A stretch of 64,000 bases of DNA from contig NZ_CP015283.1 in NCBI RefSeq assembly GCF_002094975.1, positions 186,001 through 250,000 on the forward strand. Direction: 5' to 3'. Shown here piece after piece: positions 1 through 7,788 of this stretch (positions within the stretch are counted from its first letter, which is position 1; each line of letters starts with the position of its first letter). The notes beneath the pieces are model-generated. The model did not search any database. It was not told the origin of the DNA and saw nothing but the letters and a program-made list of their open reading frames with translations. Source of the DNA: Streptococcus salivarius. Its GTDB lineage: Bacteria > Bacillota > Bacilli > Lactobacillales > Streptococcaceae. Position numbers and translations under genes: made by a program.

Positions 1-410
1 GGGTAGTGGTTTTCACGATTAGAAAGCCCAACCTTAGCAAGCTCTTCTTTCGCAATCTTGGTAGCTTCTTCGTCAGAAAGTTTCTTAACAATCTTAAGAC
101 CTTCCTTAACATTATCCAAGGCTGTACGACGTTCAAAGAGGTTGAACTGTTGGAAAACCATGGCCAACTTACGGCGAAGGGTAAGGATTTGTTCTTTAGT
201 GATAGTCTTAAAGTCGACTTTAAAATCATCAATGGTAATGGTACCAGAATCAGGTTGTTCCAAATAGTTTAAGCTACGAAGAATTGTTGATTTCCCTGCA
301 CCAGAGGCACCAACAAGAGCTACAACTTCACCCTTTTCAATGTCAATATCAATACCATCGAGAACCTTTTGACCTGAAAATTCCTTGGTCAAATTTTTGA
401 TACTAATCAT
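1..410 (-). CDS. Polar amino-acid ABC importer, ATP-binding subunit (partial, C-terminal part beyond window start)
   Basis: The reading frame starts at 410 and runs off the window, so only about the first 136 residues are visible. It begins MISIKNLTKEFSGQKVL and contains a Walker A motif of the form GASGAGKST, then a Q-loop context (MVFQQFNLF) typical of GlnQ/HisP-type ATPases. It energises uptake by the permease and binding protein encoded just upstream. Its ATG overlaps the permease stop by one base (TAATG), which suggests translational coupling. The signature motif and Walker B lie outside the window. Family assignment is firm; the exact substrate rests on the binding protein. Confidence 0.93.
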   Translation of the reverse strand, partial: MISIKNLTKEFSGQKVLDGIDIDIEKGEVVALVGASGAGKSTILRSLNYLEQPDSGTITIDDFKVDFKTITKEQILTLRRKLAMVFQQFNLFERRTALDNVKEGLKIVKKLSDEEATKIAKEELAKVGLSNRENHY

Positions 411-1333
411 TAGCGGTCACCTCCAATTCCAGAAATGTCAGTCACTTCAGGCGCCTTAATGGCCATGTGATTTTCAACTGAACGACCAATGTACTCAATC
501 AAGATTGAGATTACCCAGTATACAAGGGCAACTGAGATATAACGTTCAAAGTAACGGTAGTCAGCACCACCCAAGATTTGAGCCTGAGCATACATTTCGA
601 CGATACCAGCACTAAAGGCAAGTGATGTTCCCTTAGTCAAGCCAATCAAACTGTTAATCAAACTTGGTGTTGCAATAACTGCCGCATTTGGAATAATAAC
701 ACGACGGTAAACCTGTGCCGATGTCATCCCAAGAGAACGGGCAGCTTCGATTTCCCCAGCGTCAACGGCCTGAATCGCTGCACGAATGGTTTCACTCATG
801 TAGGCTGCTTCGTTAAAGGCAAAGGCCGTAATCGCGAAGATAGCTGGTGGAATCTCATTGATATTCCAATCCAAACCAAATTCACCATTCAAATAACGAA
901 GGAAGAGTGGTATTCCATAGTAAGTCAACATGAGTTGTACAAGGATTGGTGTCCCACGCAAGAAGCTCACAAAAACTGCTTGAATTGGATAAAGGATACG
1001 TACTCGATTGATCTTAACGACCGCAAAGACAAGGGCCAAAATCAAACCGAAGAAAGCACCTGCAATGGTCAATCCCAAAGTCAAAGGCAAGCGTTCCACA
1101 ATCTTAGGAACAGCATCAAAGACTGCCTTCCACGAGAAGAGCTTACCAGCTGGCATCCAAGACGAAATCCATTTGAAGATAATCGTAATCAGTTGCAAAA
1201 CATAGCCCCAAAGAATTTCTACTAGCCAAGACAAGGGAATGGCTAAAGCAACAGCTACTGCCAAACCAACCAAGCCAATGATAACTTGGAGATACCAAGG
1301 TGACCGATTAAATGCTTCTATACTCTTTTTCAC
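410..1333 (-). CDS. Polar amino-acid ABC importer, permease subunit
   Basis: A 307-residue HisM/GlnP-type inner-membrane permease. After an N-terminal hydrophobic segment (about residues 15-45) the classic permease block follows, with the cytoplasmic EAA loop visible as EIEAARSLGMTSAQVYRRVI around residues 195-215, the contact site for the ATPase. Length is somewhat above the usual 220-270 residues because of the N-terminal extension. It sits between the ATPase gene (one-base overlap) and the binding-protein gene, 419 bases upstream, so the three form one importer. The long gap to the binding-protein gene is unusual and contains a repeat element, so the permease and ATPase may have their own promoter. 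Confidence 0.93.
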   Translation of the reverse strand: MKKSIEAFNRSPWYLQVIIGLVGLAVAVALAIPLSWLVEILWGYVLQLITIIFKWISSWMPAGKLFSWKAVFDAVPKIVERLPLTLGLTIAGAFFGLILALVFAVVKINRVRILYPIQAVFVSFLRGTPILVQLMLTYYGIPLFLRYLNGEFGLDWNINEIPPAIFAITAFAFNEAAYMSETIRAAIQAVDAGEIEAARSLGMTSAQVYRRVIIPNAAVIATPSLINSLIGLTKGTSLAFSAGIVEMYAQAQILGGADYRYFERYISVALVYWVISILIEYIGRSVENHMAIKAPEVTDISGIGGDR

Positions 1334-1448
1334 AATGTCGCCCTTTCTTTCTAAAAAAGTAGGTTAGCCTAGTGCTAACCATTCAAATATCTTATCATAA
1401 TTTTATAGTATTCATTTTAGCACGACTCAGAAAGTCTGTGAAATAGTC

Positions 1449-1473
1449 TTTTCTTATCATAGTGATAAGAAAA
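1449..1473. promoter_or_regulatory. Inverted repeat upstream of the importer permease gene, possible operator
   Basis: Two 11-base arms (TTTTCTTATCA and its complement) flank a three-base centre. It lies about 115 bases upstream of the permease start, in the promoter-sized part of the gap. A shorter repeat with related half-sites (TGATAA/TTATCA) lies upstream of the binding-protein gene at 2618-2633. The role as an operator is inference; neither arm is followed by a convincing T-run. Confidence 0.4.
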
Positions 1474-1540
1474 TCGTATCACTGATAATAATACCTTGTT
1501 AAGACCAAAAAGATTTGAACTAATTCCTTATTTAACGAAC

Positions 1541-1635
1541 AAAGTGAGCATAAACCGAGGCTTTCCGGCGTGAGAAAAACACCTGAAACTTTAAAGTTTC
1601 AGGTGTTCGGAAGTTTTGAGACCTTAGGCTCAAAA
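1541..1635. repeat. 93-base dispersed repeat, copy 1, with a 30-base internal palindrome
   Basis: Positions 1543-1635 match 34781-34873 in length and layout: both start AGTGAGCATA and end with an identical 27-base block containing GTTTTGAGACCTTAGGCTC, while the middle differs. In this copy the middle holds a perfect 30-base palindrome at 1578-1607 (arms AACACCTGAAACTTT and complement). The element lies in the unusually long gap between importer genes. It looks like a small non-coding intergenic repeat of MITE or BOX type; I do not recognise a named family. Confidence 0.6.
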
Positions 1636-1752
1636 CTTAGTCATGGAGCTTCGACGAAGGTCGCTGACGTCCGTCATCACCTCAGGAAAGCCTCAAAAGA
1701 AAGCTTTGTGTTAAATCCAAAGCTGAGACAGCAGTCTCAACTTTTAACAGTC

Positions 1753-2583
1753 TTATTTCAAATCACTGACGTAATCGCCACCGAAGTATTCCTTGCTGAG
1801 TTTGGCAAGGGTTCCATCCTTCTTAAGCTCTTTGATACGCTTATTAACAAATGTCTTGAGTTCCTTACCTTGCTTATCATTTGAGAATAGAAGATATTCC
1901 AGACCATCAGTCTTCATACCGATATCGTCTTTAATCTTGTTTACAGCTAGCTTATAGCCTTGATCTTTGACAATGTACTCAGACGAAATCGCATCGTAAA
2001 GGATAAAGTCAATTTTTCCTTCTTGAATGTGTTGAATACGTGTTGAAAGACCCGTTGAGCTAGAAGCATAGTTGATAGTAATTGGTGTCTTGTCCGCATT
2101 GGCATGGTTCCAATTTTCAAGCAACTGAGCATAGTTAGAGCCAGGAAGCACCTCTGTCGTCTTACCAGACAAATCGTCTAGGCTAGTATACTTGGTACCC
2201 TCAGCACTAGTGATGGCATAGTTAGAACGTGAAATCGGATCTGAGAAACCATATTTCTGAGCACGTTCTTCATTGTAGTTGAAGTCGTTAGCCGCAATCT
2301 GATAACGTCCAGAATCCACCCCTGTCAAGATGGAATCAAAAGGTGTCGTTACAAACTTGACCTCATATTTGTCCGAATCCTTGAAAATAGCCTTGACCAA
2401 ATCAATATCATAACCCTTGAAGTCGTCACCTTTTTTGAAAGTGAAAGGTGCCGTATCAGAGTCCGTCGCAACAGTAATCGTCTGCTTTTCACCAGATCCC
2501 TTACTGTCACTCTTGTTTCCACAAGCTGCCAAAGTCAAAACTGACAAGCCAAGAATCCCTAAACCTGCAAGCCATTTTTTCAT
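1753..2583 (-). CDS. Amino-acid (probably cystine) ABC importer, lipoprotein substrate-binding protein
   Basis: A 276-residue solute-binding protein of the bacterial extracellular family 3. The start at 2583 is chosen because GAGG lies nine bases upstream; an earlier in-frame ATG at 2607 has no ribosome site. It begins MKKWLAGLGILGLSVLTLAAC, a lipoprotein signal with lipobox LAAC, so it is anchored outside the membrane. The family motif FKGYDIDLVKAI appears near residue 60, and the binding fold continues to the end. The sequence most resembles streptococcal cystine-binding proteins, but substrate is an inference. It is the first gene of the importer set. Confidence 0.88.
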   Translation of the reverse strand: MKKWLAGLGILGLSVLTLAACGNKSDSKGSGEKQTITVATDSDTAPFTFKKGDDFKGYDIDLVKAIFKDSDKYEVKFVTTPFDSILTGVDSGRYQIAANDFNYNEERAQKYGFSDPISRSNYAITSAEGTKYTSLDDLSGKTTEVLPGSNYAQLLENWNHANADKTPITINYASSSTGLSTRIQHIQEGKIDFILYDAISSEYIVKDQGYKLAVNKIKDDIGMKTDGLEYLLFSNDKQGKELKTFVNKRIKELKKDGTLAKLSKEYFGGDYVSDLK

Positions 2584-2617
2584 ATCTATAATCCTCGATA
2601 CTTTCATTAATAGTTAG

Positions 2618-2633
2618 TGATAACAGTTTATCA
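2618..2633. promoter_or_regulatory. Inverted repeat TGATAA-N4-TTATCA upstream of the binding-protein gene
   Basis: Perfect six-base arms centred about 42 bases upstream of the start at 2583. The half-sites resemble those of the repeat at 1449-1473 in front of the permease gene, which suggests one regulator for both parts of the importer. No experiment or named regulator can be cited from sequence alone. Confidence 0.3.
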
Positions 2634-2712
2634 TCTTCATCCTTAGTCGTCTAATAATAAAAACCTAAGTGGTGATAGAAAATGGTTATAGGGGAATCGA
2701 TACAACGAACAA

Positions 2713-2746
2713 TAAGAAAAGAGCTGCCACTGGTGTGACAACTCTT
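2713..2746 (-). terminator. Intrinsic terminator after the lipoprotein gene
   Basis: Read on the minus strand, a stem of about 12 pairs (AAGAGTTGTCAC against GTGGCAGCTCTT, with mismatches) is followed by TTTTCTTATT. It lies about 50 bases beyond the stop of the lipoprotein gene at 2798. Confidence 0.65.
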
Positions 2747-2797
2747 CTCGTCCAAAAAAGCTTTCCGTACATGTTTAACATCAAATGCAATAAAACT

Positions 2798-3688
2798 CTA
2801 TTTTCCCTTACTTGATGACTTACTGCTTGAATCGCTACTGTCTTCAGGTTGATAATCTGATAAATTCTTATGGATACGTTCAGCGTAAACGGCTCTGCTT
2901 CCTGATTCATCATGGTCAACCAAGGCTTCGGCAAGCTCTTTATAATCTTCTATAGAAATCGTCCAGTTGCCTCCATCATCTTTGGTTAGCTTGAAGGTCT
3001 TTTCTAGATTATCAGCACCTGTCAAAGGTGTATAGGCCATTTCTTTATCAATATCCTTAAATTGTGTCAAATCTCCGTTAAAGTTTTCACCATAAAGGAA
3101 TTTCGTTGTGAGATCTTTGGCTTTACCTTTTTCCACATCGTTGTTATCAGCTTGATTCCATTGTTTCAACTTGTCAATATCGTTGTCATAGAGACTCATA
3201 AGGAGAGTACGAACAGCAGCTGCAGCACCATAGGCACTAACAGAACGTGAAGTAAAGGTAACTGTCGCTTCATTTCCTTTAACTTTGACATCTTTCAGCT
3301 TATAGTCCTGAATCTTACCAATCATATTACGACGGACCTTGAGGAACTTAGAAAGCACTTGGGTTGGAGTCTTGGCATCATAACCTTCAATGTATTTAAA
3401 CGTATACTTGTCTTCCGGTGTATACCCCTTTTCTTCGATAGTATCTGCAACTTGTTTTTCAAAAACATTCGTTTCAGTCCAGGTTTCGTAATTTTCACCG
3501 TAGAGTTTTGAAAAACCGTTACTAGATTTTCCAAGCATAGTATCAATTAAAACTGTCGCATCAGCCTTGGCACGTTCTGTCGGAGTTGGTGTCGCTTTTT
3601 TCTTCTCAGCTGGTTTATTGGAAGCACAAGCTACGAGAACCAAGCAAGCTGCTAGAATCAGTCCTAAATAGGTAAGAACTTTTTTCAT
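2798..3688 (-). CDS. Putative lipoprotein of DUF5105 type
   Basis: A 296-residue predicted lipoprotein. It starts MKKVLTYLGLILAACLVLVAC, a lipoprotein signal with lipobox LVAC, then a Lys/Pro/Thr-rich linker. The rest is a soluble domain of the kind annotated as DUF5105 in streptococci, ending in a Ser-rich tail (DSSDSSSKSSSKGK). Ribosome site GAGGG lies about ten bases before the ATG. It appears to be monocistronic with its own terminator. Biochemical role unknown; an extracytoplasmic membrane-anchored position is the only firm statement. Confidence 0.75.
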   Translation of the reverse strand: MKKVLTYLGLILAACLVLVACASNKPAEKKKATPTPTERAKADATVLIDTMLGKSSNGFSKLYGENYETWTETNVFEKQVADTIEEKGYTPEDKYTFKYIEGYDAKTPTQVLSKFLKVRRNMIGKIQDYKLKDVKVKGNEATVTFTSRSVSAYGAAAAVRTLLMSLYDNDIDKLKQWNQADNNDVEKGKAKDLTTKFLYGENFNGDLTQFKDIDKEMAYTPLTGADNLEKTFKLTKDDGGNWTISIEDYKELAEALVDHDESGSRAVYAERIHKNLSDYQPEDSSDSSSKSSSKGK

Positions 3689-3788
3689 TAATATTATTCC
3701 CTCATTTCTTTTAGTTACTCTTTAAGATAGCATAGGTCTGATGATTCTTCAAAGTCACTTTCCAAAAGAAAAAATCAAAACTCTACTA

Positions 3789-4898
3789 TTATAATGACTC
3801 CAAATCATCTAGGTCCAATTGCCTGCCTTCTTGATCTTCCAGACCCGTCAGCGTCACACCGAGCAGGCGAACACCGCTGCTATTTTCCTCTAATTGATCA
3901 AAAATGGTATGGGCAATCCTTTCGATGGTGTCGAAATCCTGAGTCGATTTGTCCAAGGTCATACGCTTGGTTAAGGTCGAGAAATCCGAATAACGGACCT
4001 TGATGACAATAATTCGACCGACTTTTTTATTTTTCTGAGCACTTTCAGCTACCCGCCTAGCATTCTTAGTCAACTCAGCCTTGATGTCATCTTCATTATA
4101 AAGAAGTTTGCCGTAGGTTCGCTCACTTCCAATAGATTTACGGACACGATTGGGCCTAACAGGACTATTGGAAATCCCTCTAGCCTTTCGAAAGAGATCA
4201 AATCCAAAACGTCCAAAACGATCAATCAGCGTCATCTCAGGAATCTTCAGAAGATCGGCACCGGTGTATATTTCCATGTCATGAAGACGTTCAACTGACT
4301 TTTTACCTACCCCATGAAACTTTTCAATAGGTAGCTTTCCCAAAAATTCCTGAGCTTCCTCTGGAAGCACCACCGTCAAACCAGCAGGCTTTTGAAAATC
4401 AGAGGCTAGTTTGGCGATAAATTTATTGTAGGAAACCCCTGCTGAACAAGTCAGGTGAAGTTCCTGCCAGATATCATACTGGATAAGTTTGGCTACCTTA
4501 ACCGCCGATTTGATACCAAGCTTATTTATCGTCACATCAAGATAGGCTTCGTCGATAGACATAGGCTCTACCAAGTCGGTGTAGCGTTTAAAAATCTCAC
4601 GAATTTGCATCCCTACCTCTCGGTAATGGCTATAATTTCCTGAGATAAAGACAGCATTAGGACAACGTTCATAGGCTTCCTTAGAAGACATGGCTGAATG
4701 GACACCATATTTTCTAGCCTCGTAATTACAGGTTGATACCACACCACGTCCCCCAGTTTTTCTAGGATCGTGACCGATAATAACCGGTTTGTCCTTAAGA
4801 CTGGGGTCATCCCTCATCTCGACCTGAGCAAAAAAGGCGTCCATGTCAATATGGATGATTTTCCGACTGGTATCATTTATTAGAGGAAACTCTAACAT
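3789..4898 (-). CDS. dinB: DNA polymerase IV (Y-family translesion polymerase)
   Basis: A 369-residue Y-family polymerase that copies past DNA lesions without proofreading. The palm motif [17 protein letters not shown] near residue 15 carries the first metal-binding Asp; the second acidic pair is in the motif SIDEAYLDV near residue 115. A helix-hairpin-helix region ([12 protein letters not shown]) follows near residue 185 and the little-finger domain ends the protein. The start has an AAAGGAGG ribosome site nine bases upstream. It is divergent from pflB, with about 265 bases between the two. Length is normal for the family; the last residues lack an obvious beta-clamp peptide that I can name with confidence. 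Confidence 0.95.
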   Translation of the reverse strand: MLEFPLINDTSRKIIHIDMDAFFAQVEMRDDPSLKDKPVIIGHDPRKTGGRGVVSTCNYEARKYGVHSAMSSKEAYERCPNAVFISGNYSHYREVGMQIREIFKRYTDLVEPMSIDEAYLDVTINKLGIKSAVKVAKLIQYDIWQELHLTCSAGVSYNKFIAKLASDFQKPAGLTVVLPEEAQEFLGKLPIEKFHGVGKKSVERLHDMEIYTGADLLKIPEMTLIDRFGRFGFDLFRKARGISNSPVRPNRVRKSIGSERTYGKLLYNEDDIKAELTKNARRVAESAQKNKKVGRIIVIKVRYSDFSTLTKRMTLDKSTQDFDTIERIAHTIFDQLEENSSGVRLLGVTLTGLEDQEGRQLDLDDLESL

Positions 4899-5010
4899 GG
4901 CTCCCTGCCTCCTTTCTCAGATTTATCTCATTGTAAAGCTTTTCACATAAAACTTTGGGACTACAAAGCATTCTCCCCTTATGATACCAAAATCTATCAA
5001 AAAACAGAAA

Positions 5011-5051
5011 TTTATAATACAGATTTGTCGTTTTCGAAACTGTATTATAAA
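5011..5051. promoter_or_regulatory. Perfect 12-base inverted repeat in the dinB-pflB intergenic region
   Basis: Arms TTTATAATACAG (5011-5022) and CTGTATTATAAA (5040-5051) are exact complements separated by 17 bases. Each arm contains TATAAT in its outward reading, so the element could be a pair of promoter -10 boxes, an operator or an RNA stem. It lies 30-70 bases upstream of the pflB promoter. Confidence 0.5.
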
Positions 5052-5080
5052 AGAATGTCTCTAAAAACGCAGTTTTAAAG

Positions 5081-5109
5081 TTGTGTAAGCGGTTACTGTG
5101 TGATAGAAT
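5081..5109 (+). promoter_or_regulatory. pflB promoter overlapped by a CcpA (cre) site
   Basis: -35 TTGTGT (5081-5086), a 17-base spacer and an extended -10 (TGATAGAAT; hexamer 5104-5109). The sequence TGTAAGCGGTTACT at 5084-5097 matches 13 of 14 positions of the CcpA consensus TGWAANCGNTNWCA and overlaps the -35. By established knowledge of catabolite control this placement would let CcpA block RNA polymerase when sugar is plentiful, fitting the fermentation switch of pyruvate formate-lyase. Confidence 0.8.
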
Positions 5110-5165
5110 ACTTCTAGAGAATGTAACAGATGATTTTGTTACTAGAATTATAGGAGATCCAAACT

Positions 5166-7478
5166 ATGGCAACGGTTAAAACTAACACAGATGTTTTTGA
5201 AAAAGCGTGGGAAGGCTTTAAAGGAACTGACTGGAAAGAAAAAGCTAGCGTTTCACGTTTCGTTCAAGCAAACTACACACCTTATGATGGTGACGAAAGC
5301 TTCCTTGCAGGACCAACTGAACGCTCTCTAAAAATTAAAAAAATCGTAGATGAAACTAAAGCAGGCTATGAAGCTGAAGGACGCTTCCCAATGGATACTC
5401 GTCCAACTTCAATCGCTGACATTGACGCAGGATACATTTCAAAAGAAGATGAACTTATCTATGGTATCCAAAATGATGAGCTCTTCAAATTGAACTTCAT
5501 GCCTAAAGGTGGTATCCGTATGGCGGAAACTGCTTTGAAAGAACACGGTTATGAACCAGACCCAGCTGTACACGAAATTTTCACAAAATACGTGACTACA
5601 GTTAACGATGGTATCTTCCGTGCTTACACTTCAAACATCCGTCGTGCACGTCACGCTCACACAGTTACTGGTCTTCCAGATGCTTACTCACGTGGACGTA
5701 TCATCGGGGTTTACGCTCGTCTTGCCCTTTACGGTGCTGACTACTTGATGCAAGAAAAAGTTAACGACTGGAATGCTATCAAAGAAATCGACGAAGAAAC
5801 TATCCGTCTTCGTGAAGAAGTTAACCTTCAATACCAAGCACTTCAAGACGTTGTTCGCCTTGGTGACCTTTACGGTGTAGATGTTCGTCGTCCAGCCTTC
5901 GATACTAAAGAAGCTATCCAATGGACAAACATCGCCTTCATGGCAGTATGTCGTGTAATCAACGGTGCCGCTACTTCACTTGGTCGTGTGCCAATCGTCC
6001 TTGACGTATACGCAGAACGTGACCTTGCTCGTGGTACTTACACTGAATCAGAAATCCAAGAATTCGTTGATGATTTCGTTATGAAACTTCGTACAGTTAA
6101 GTTTGCTCGTACAAAAGCTTACGACCAATTGTACTCAGGTGACCCAACATTCATCACAACTTCTATGGCTGGTATGGGTGCTGACGGACGTCACCGTGTT
6201 ACCAAGATGGACTACCGTTTCTTGAACACTCTTGACAACATCGGTAACTCTCCAGAACCAAACTTGACAGTTCTTTGGACTGACAAATTGCCTTACTCAT
6301 TCCGTCGCTACTGTATGCACATGAGCCACAAACACTCTTCTATCCAATACGAAGGTGTAACTACTATGGCTAAAGACGGATACGGTGAAATGAGCTGTAT
6401 CTCATGTTGTGTATCACCACTTGACCCAGAAAACGAAGAACAACGTCACAACATCCAATACTTCGGTGCTCGTGTTAACGTGCTTAAAGCCCTTCTTACT
6501 GGTTTGAACGGTGGTTACGACGATGTTCATAAAGACTATAAAGTATTTGACATCGAACCAGTCCGTGATGAAGTTCTTGACTTTGACACTGTTAAAGCTA
6601 ACTTTGAAAAATCTCTTGACTGGTTGACTGACACTTACGTAGATGCCCTTAACATCATCCACTACATGACTGATAAGTACAACTACGAAGCTGTTCAAAT
6701 GGCCTTCTTGCCAACTAAACAACGTGCTAACATGGGATTTGGTATCTGTGGTTTCGCAAATACTGTTGATACATTGTCAGCAATCAAATACGCTACAGTT
6801 AAACCGATCCGTGACGAAGATGGCTACATCTACGACTACGAAACAATCGGTGAATACCCACGTTGGGGTGAAGATGACCCACGTTCAAACGAATTGGCAG
6901 AATGGTTGATTGAAGCTTACACTACTCGTCTTCGTAGCCACAAACTCTACAAAGATGCAGAAGCTACAGTTTCACTTCTTACAATCACTTCTAACGTTGC
7001 TTACTCTAAACAAACTGGTAACTCTCCAGTTCACAAAGGGGTATACCTCAACGAAGATGGTTCAGTGAACTTGTCTAAATTGGAATTCTTCTCACCAGGT
7101 GCTAACCCATCTAACAAAGCTAAAGGTGGATGGTTGCAAAACTTGAACTCACTTGCAAGCCTTGACTTCGGTTATGCAGCTGACGGTATCTCACTTACTA
7201 CTCAAGTATCACCTCGTGCCCTTGGTAAGACTCACGACGAACAAGTTGACAACCTCGTAACTATCCTTGACGGATACTTCGAAAACGGTGGACAACACGT
7301 TAACTTGAACGTTATGGACTTGTCAGATGTTTACGAAAAGATCATGAGCGGTGAAGATGTTATCGTACGTATCTCTGGATACTGTGTAAACACTAAATAC
7401 CTCACTCCAGAACAAAAAACTGAATTGACACAACGTGTCTTCCACGAAGTTCTTTCAATGGACGACGCTTGGGGATAA
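5166..7478 (+). CDS. pflB: Formate C-acetyltransferase (pyruvate formate-lyase)
   Basis: A 770-residue glycyl-radical enzyme that splits pyruvate with CoA into acetyl-CoA and formate in anaerobic mixed-acid fermentation. The adjacent catalytic cysteines are at residues 414-415 (SCISCCVSP) and the radical-bearing glycine is Gly738 in the C-terminal motif VRISGYCVN. Ribosome site AGGAG lies upstream of the ATG. It stands alone, with its own promoter, overlapping cre site and terminator. The radical is put in by a separate activating enzyme not encoded in this window. Codon choice is strongly biased, as expected of a highly expressed gene. In salivarius-group bacteria formate also feeds purine synthesis. 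Confidence 0.98.
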   Translation: MATVKTNTDVFEKAWEGFKGTDWKEKASVSRFVQANYTPYDGDESFLAGPTERSLKIKKIVDETKAGYEAEGRFPMDTRPTSIADIDAGYISKEDELIYGIQNDELFKLNFMPKGGIRMAETALKEHGYEPDPAVHEIFTKYVTTVNDGIFRAYTSNIRRARHAHTVTGLPDAYSRGRIIGVYARLALYGADYLMQEKVNDWNAIKEIDEETIRLREEVNLQYQALQDVVRLGDLYGVDVRRPAFDTKEAIQWTNIAFMAVCRVINGAATSLGRVPIVLDVYAERDLARGTYTESEIQEFVDDFVMKLRTVKFARTKAYDQLYSGDPTFITTSMAGMGADGRHRVTKMDYRFLNTLDNIGNSPEPNLTVLWTDKLPYSFRRYCMHMSHKHSSIQYEGVTTMAKDGYGEMSCISCCVSPLDPENEEQRHNIQYFGARVNVLKALLTGLNGGYDDVHKDYKVFDIEPVRDEVLDFDTVKANFEKSLDWLTDTYVDALNIIHYMTDKYNYEAVQMAFLPTKQRANMGFGICGFANTVDTLSAIKYATVKPIRDEDGYIYDYETIGEYPRWGEDDPRSNELAEWLIEAYTTRLRSHKLYKDAEATVSLLTITSNVAYSKQTGNSPVHKGVYLNEDGSVNLSKLEFFSPGANPSNKAKGGWLQNLNSLASLDFGYAADGISLTTQVSPRALGKTHDEQVDNLVTILDGYFENGGQHVNLNVMDLSDVYEKIMSGEDVIVRISGYCVNTKYLTPEQKTELTQRVFHEVLSMDDAWG

Positions 7479-7497
7479 ATCTAAGCATATAACAAGA

Positions 7498-7528
7498 AAC
7501 AAGCATCCTAGTGATGCTTGTTTTTTCT
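7498..7528 (+). terminator. pflB intrinsic terminator
   Basis: Perfect nine-base stem ACAAGCATC/GATGCTTGT with a five-base loop, followed directly by a T-run, about 20 bases after the pflB stop. Confidence 0.9.
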
Positions 7529-7570
7529 TAGCTTCTTAAACAGTTTCTACCAAACTGTACAAAACCTTAC

Positions 7571-7607
7571 ATTAACAGTTGTTAATAATTATGGATAGGA
7601 CTATAAT
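7571..7607 (+). promoter_or_regulatory. Promoter with palindrome over the -35, driving the small peptide and oleate hydratase genes
   Basis: -35 TTGTTA (7579-7584), 17-base spacer, -10 TATAAT (7602-7607). The palindrome ATTAACA-GT-TGTTAAT at 7571-7586 covers the -35 and would be a natural repressor site of TetR or MarR type; the regulator is not known from this sequence. Confidence 0.65.
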
Positions 7608-7636
7608 ACAAACTGAATTTGAAAGAAGGTATTATT

Positions 7637-7774
7637 ATGAAAAAAGTGTTTTTCAAAACTAGTCTTGGAATCACACTTAGCGTCCTAGCTAGTGTCTTAT
7701 TCCTTGCCCACAAATCTGAATTCTTCAAGGACGATAGTGCCTTATATGATGAATTTGATTCTACGTTGGATTAA
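7637..7774 (+). CDS. 45-residue membrane peptide upstream of oleate hydratase
   Basis: A short frame with its own ribosome site (AGAAGG) starts MKKVFFKTSLGITLSVLASVL, one hydrophobic helix, and continues with an acidic tail ending in DEFDSTLD. It could be a single-pass membrane peptide or have an uncleaved signal. Its stop is 14 bases from the oleate hydratase start, whose GGAGGAG ribosome site overlaps the end of this frame, so the two are co-transcribed. Function unknown. Support comes from the promoter, ribosome site and coupling rather than from a recognised family. Confidence 0.6.
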   Translation: MKKVFFKTSLGITLSVLASVLFLAHKSEFFKDDSALYDEFDSTLD

Positions 7775-7788
7775 GGAGGAGAACTATC

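Noticed and set aside
1578..1607. Perfect 30-base palindrome as a transcription terminator
   Set aside because: No T-run on either side and GC content of the stem is low; better explained as the core of the repeat element.
1570..1884. Plus-strand frame across the importer gap
   Set aside because: Runs through the dispersed repeat and antisense to the 3' end of the binding-protein gene; no promoter or ribosome site.
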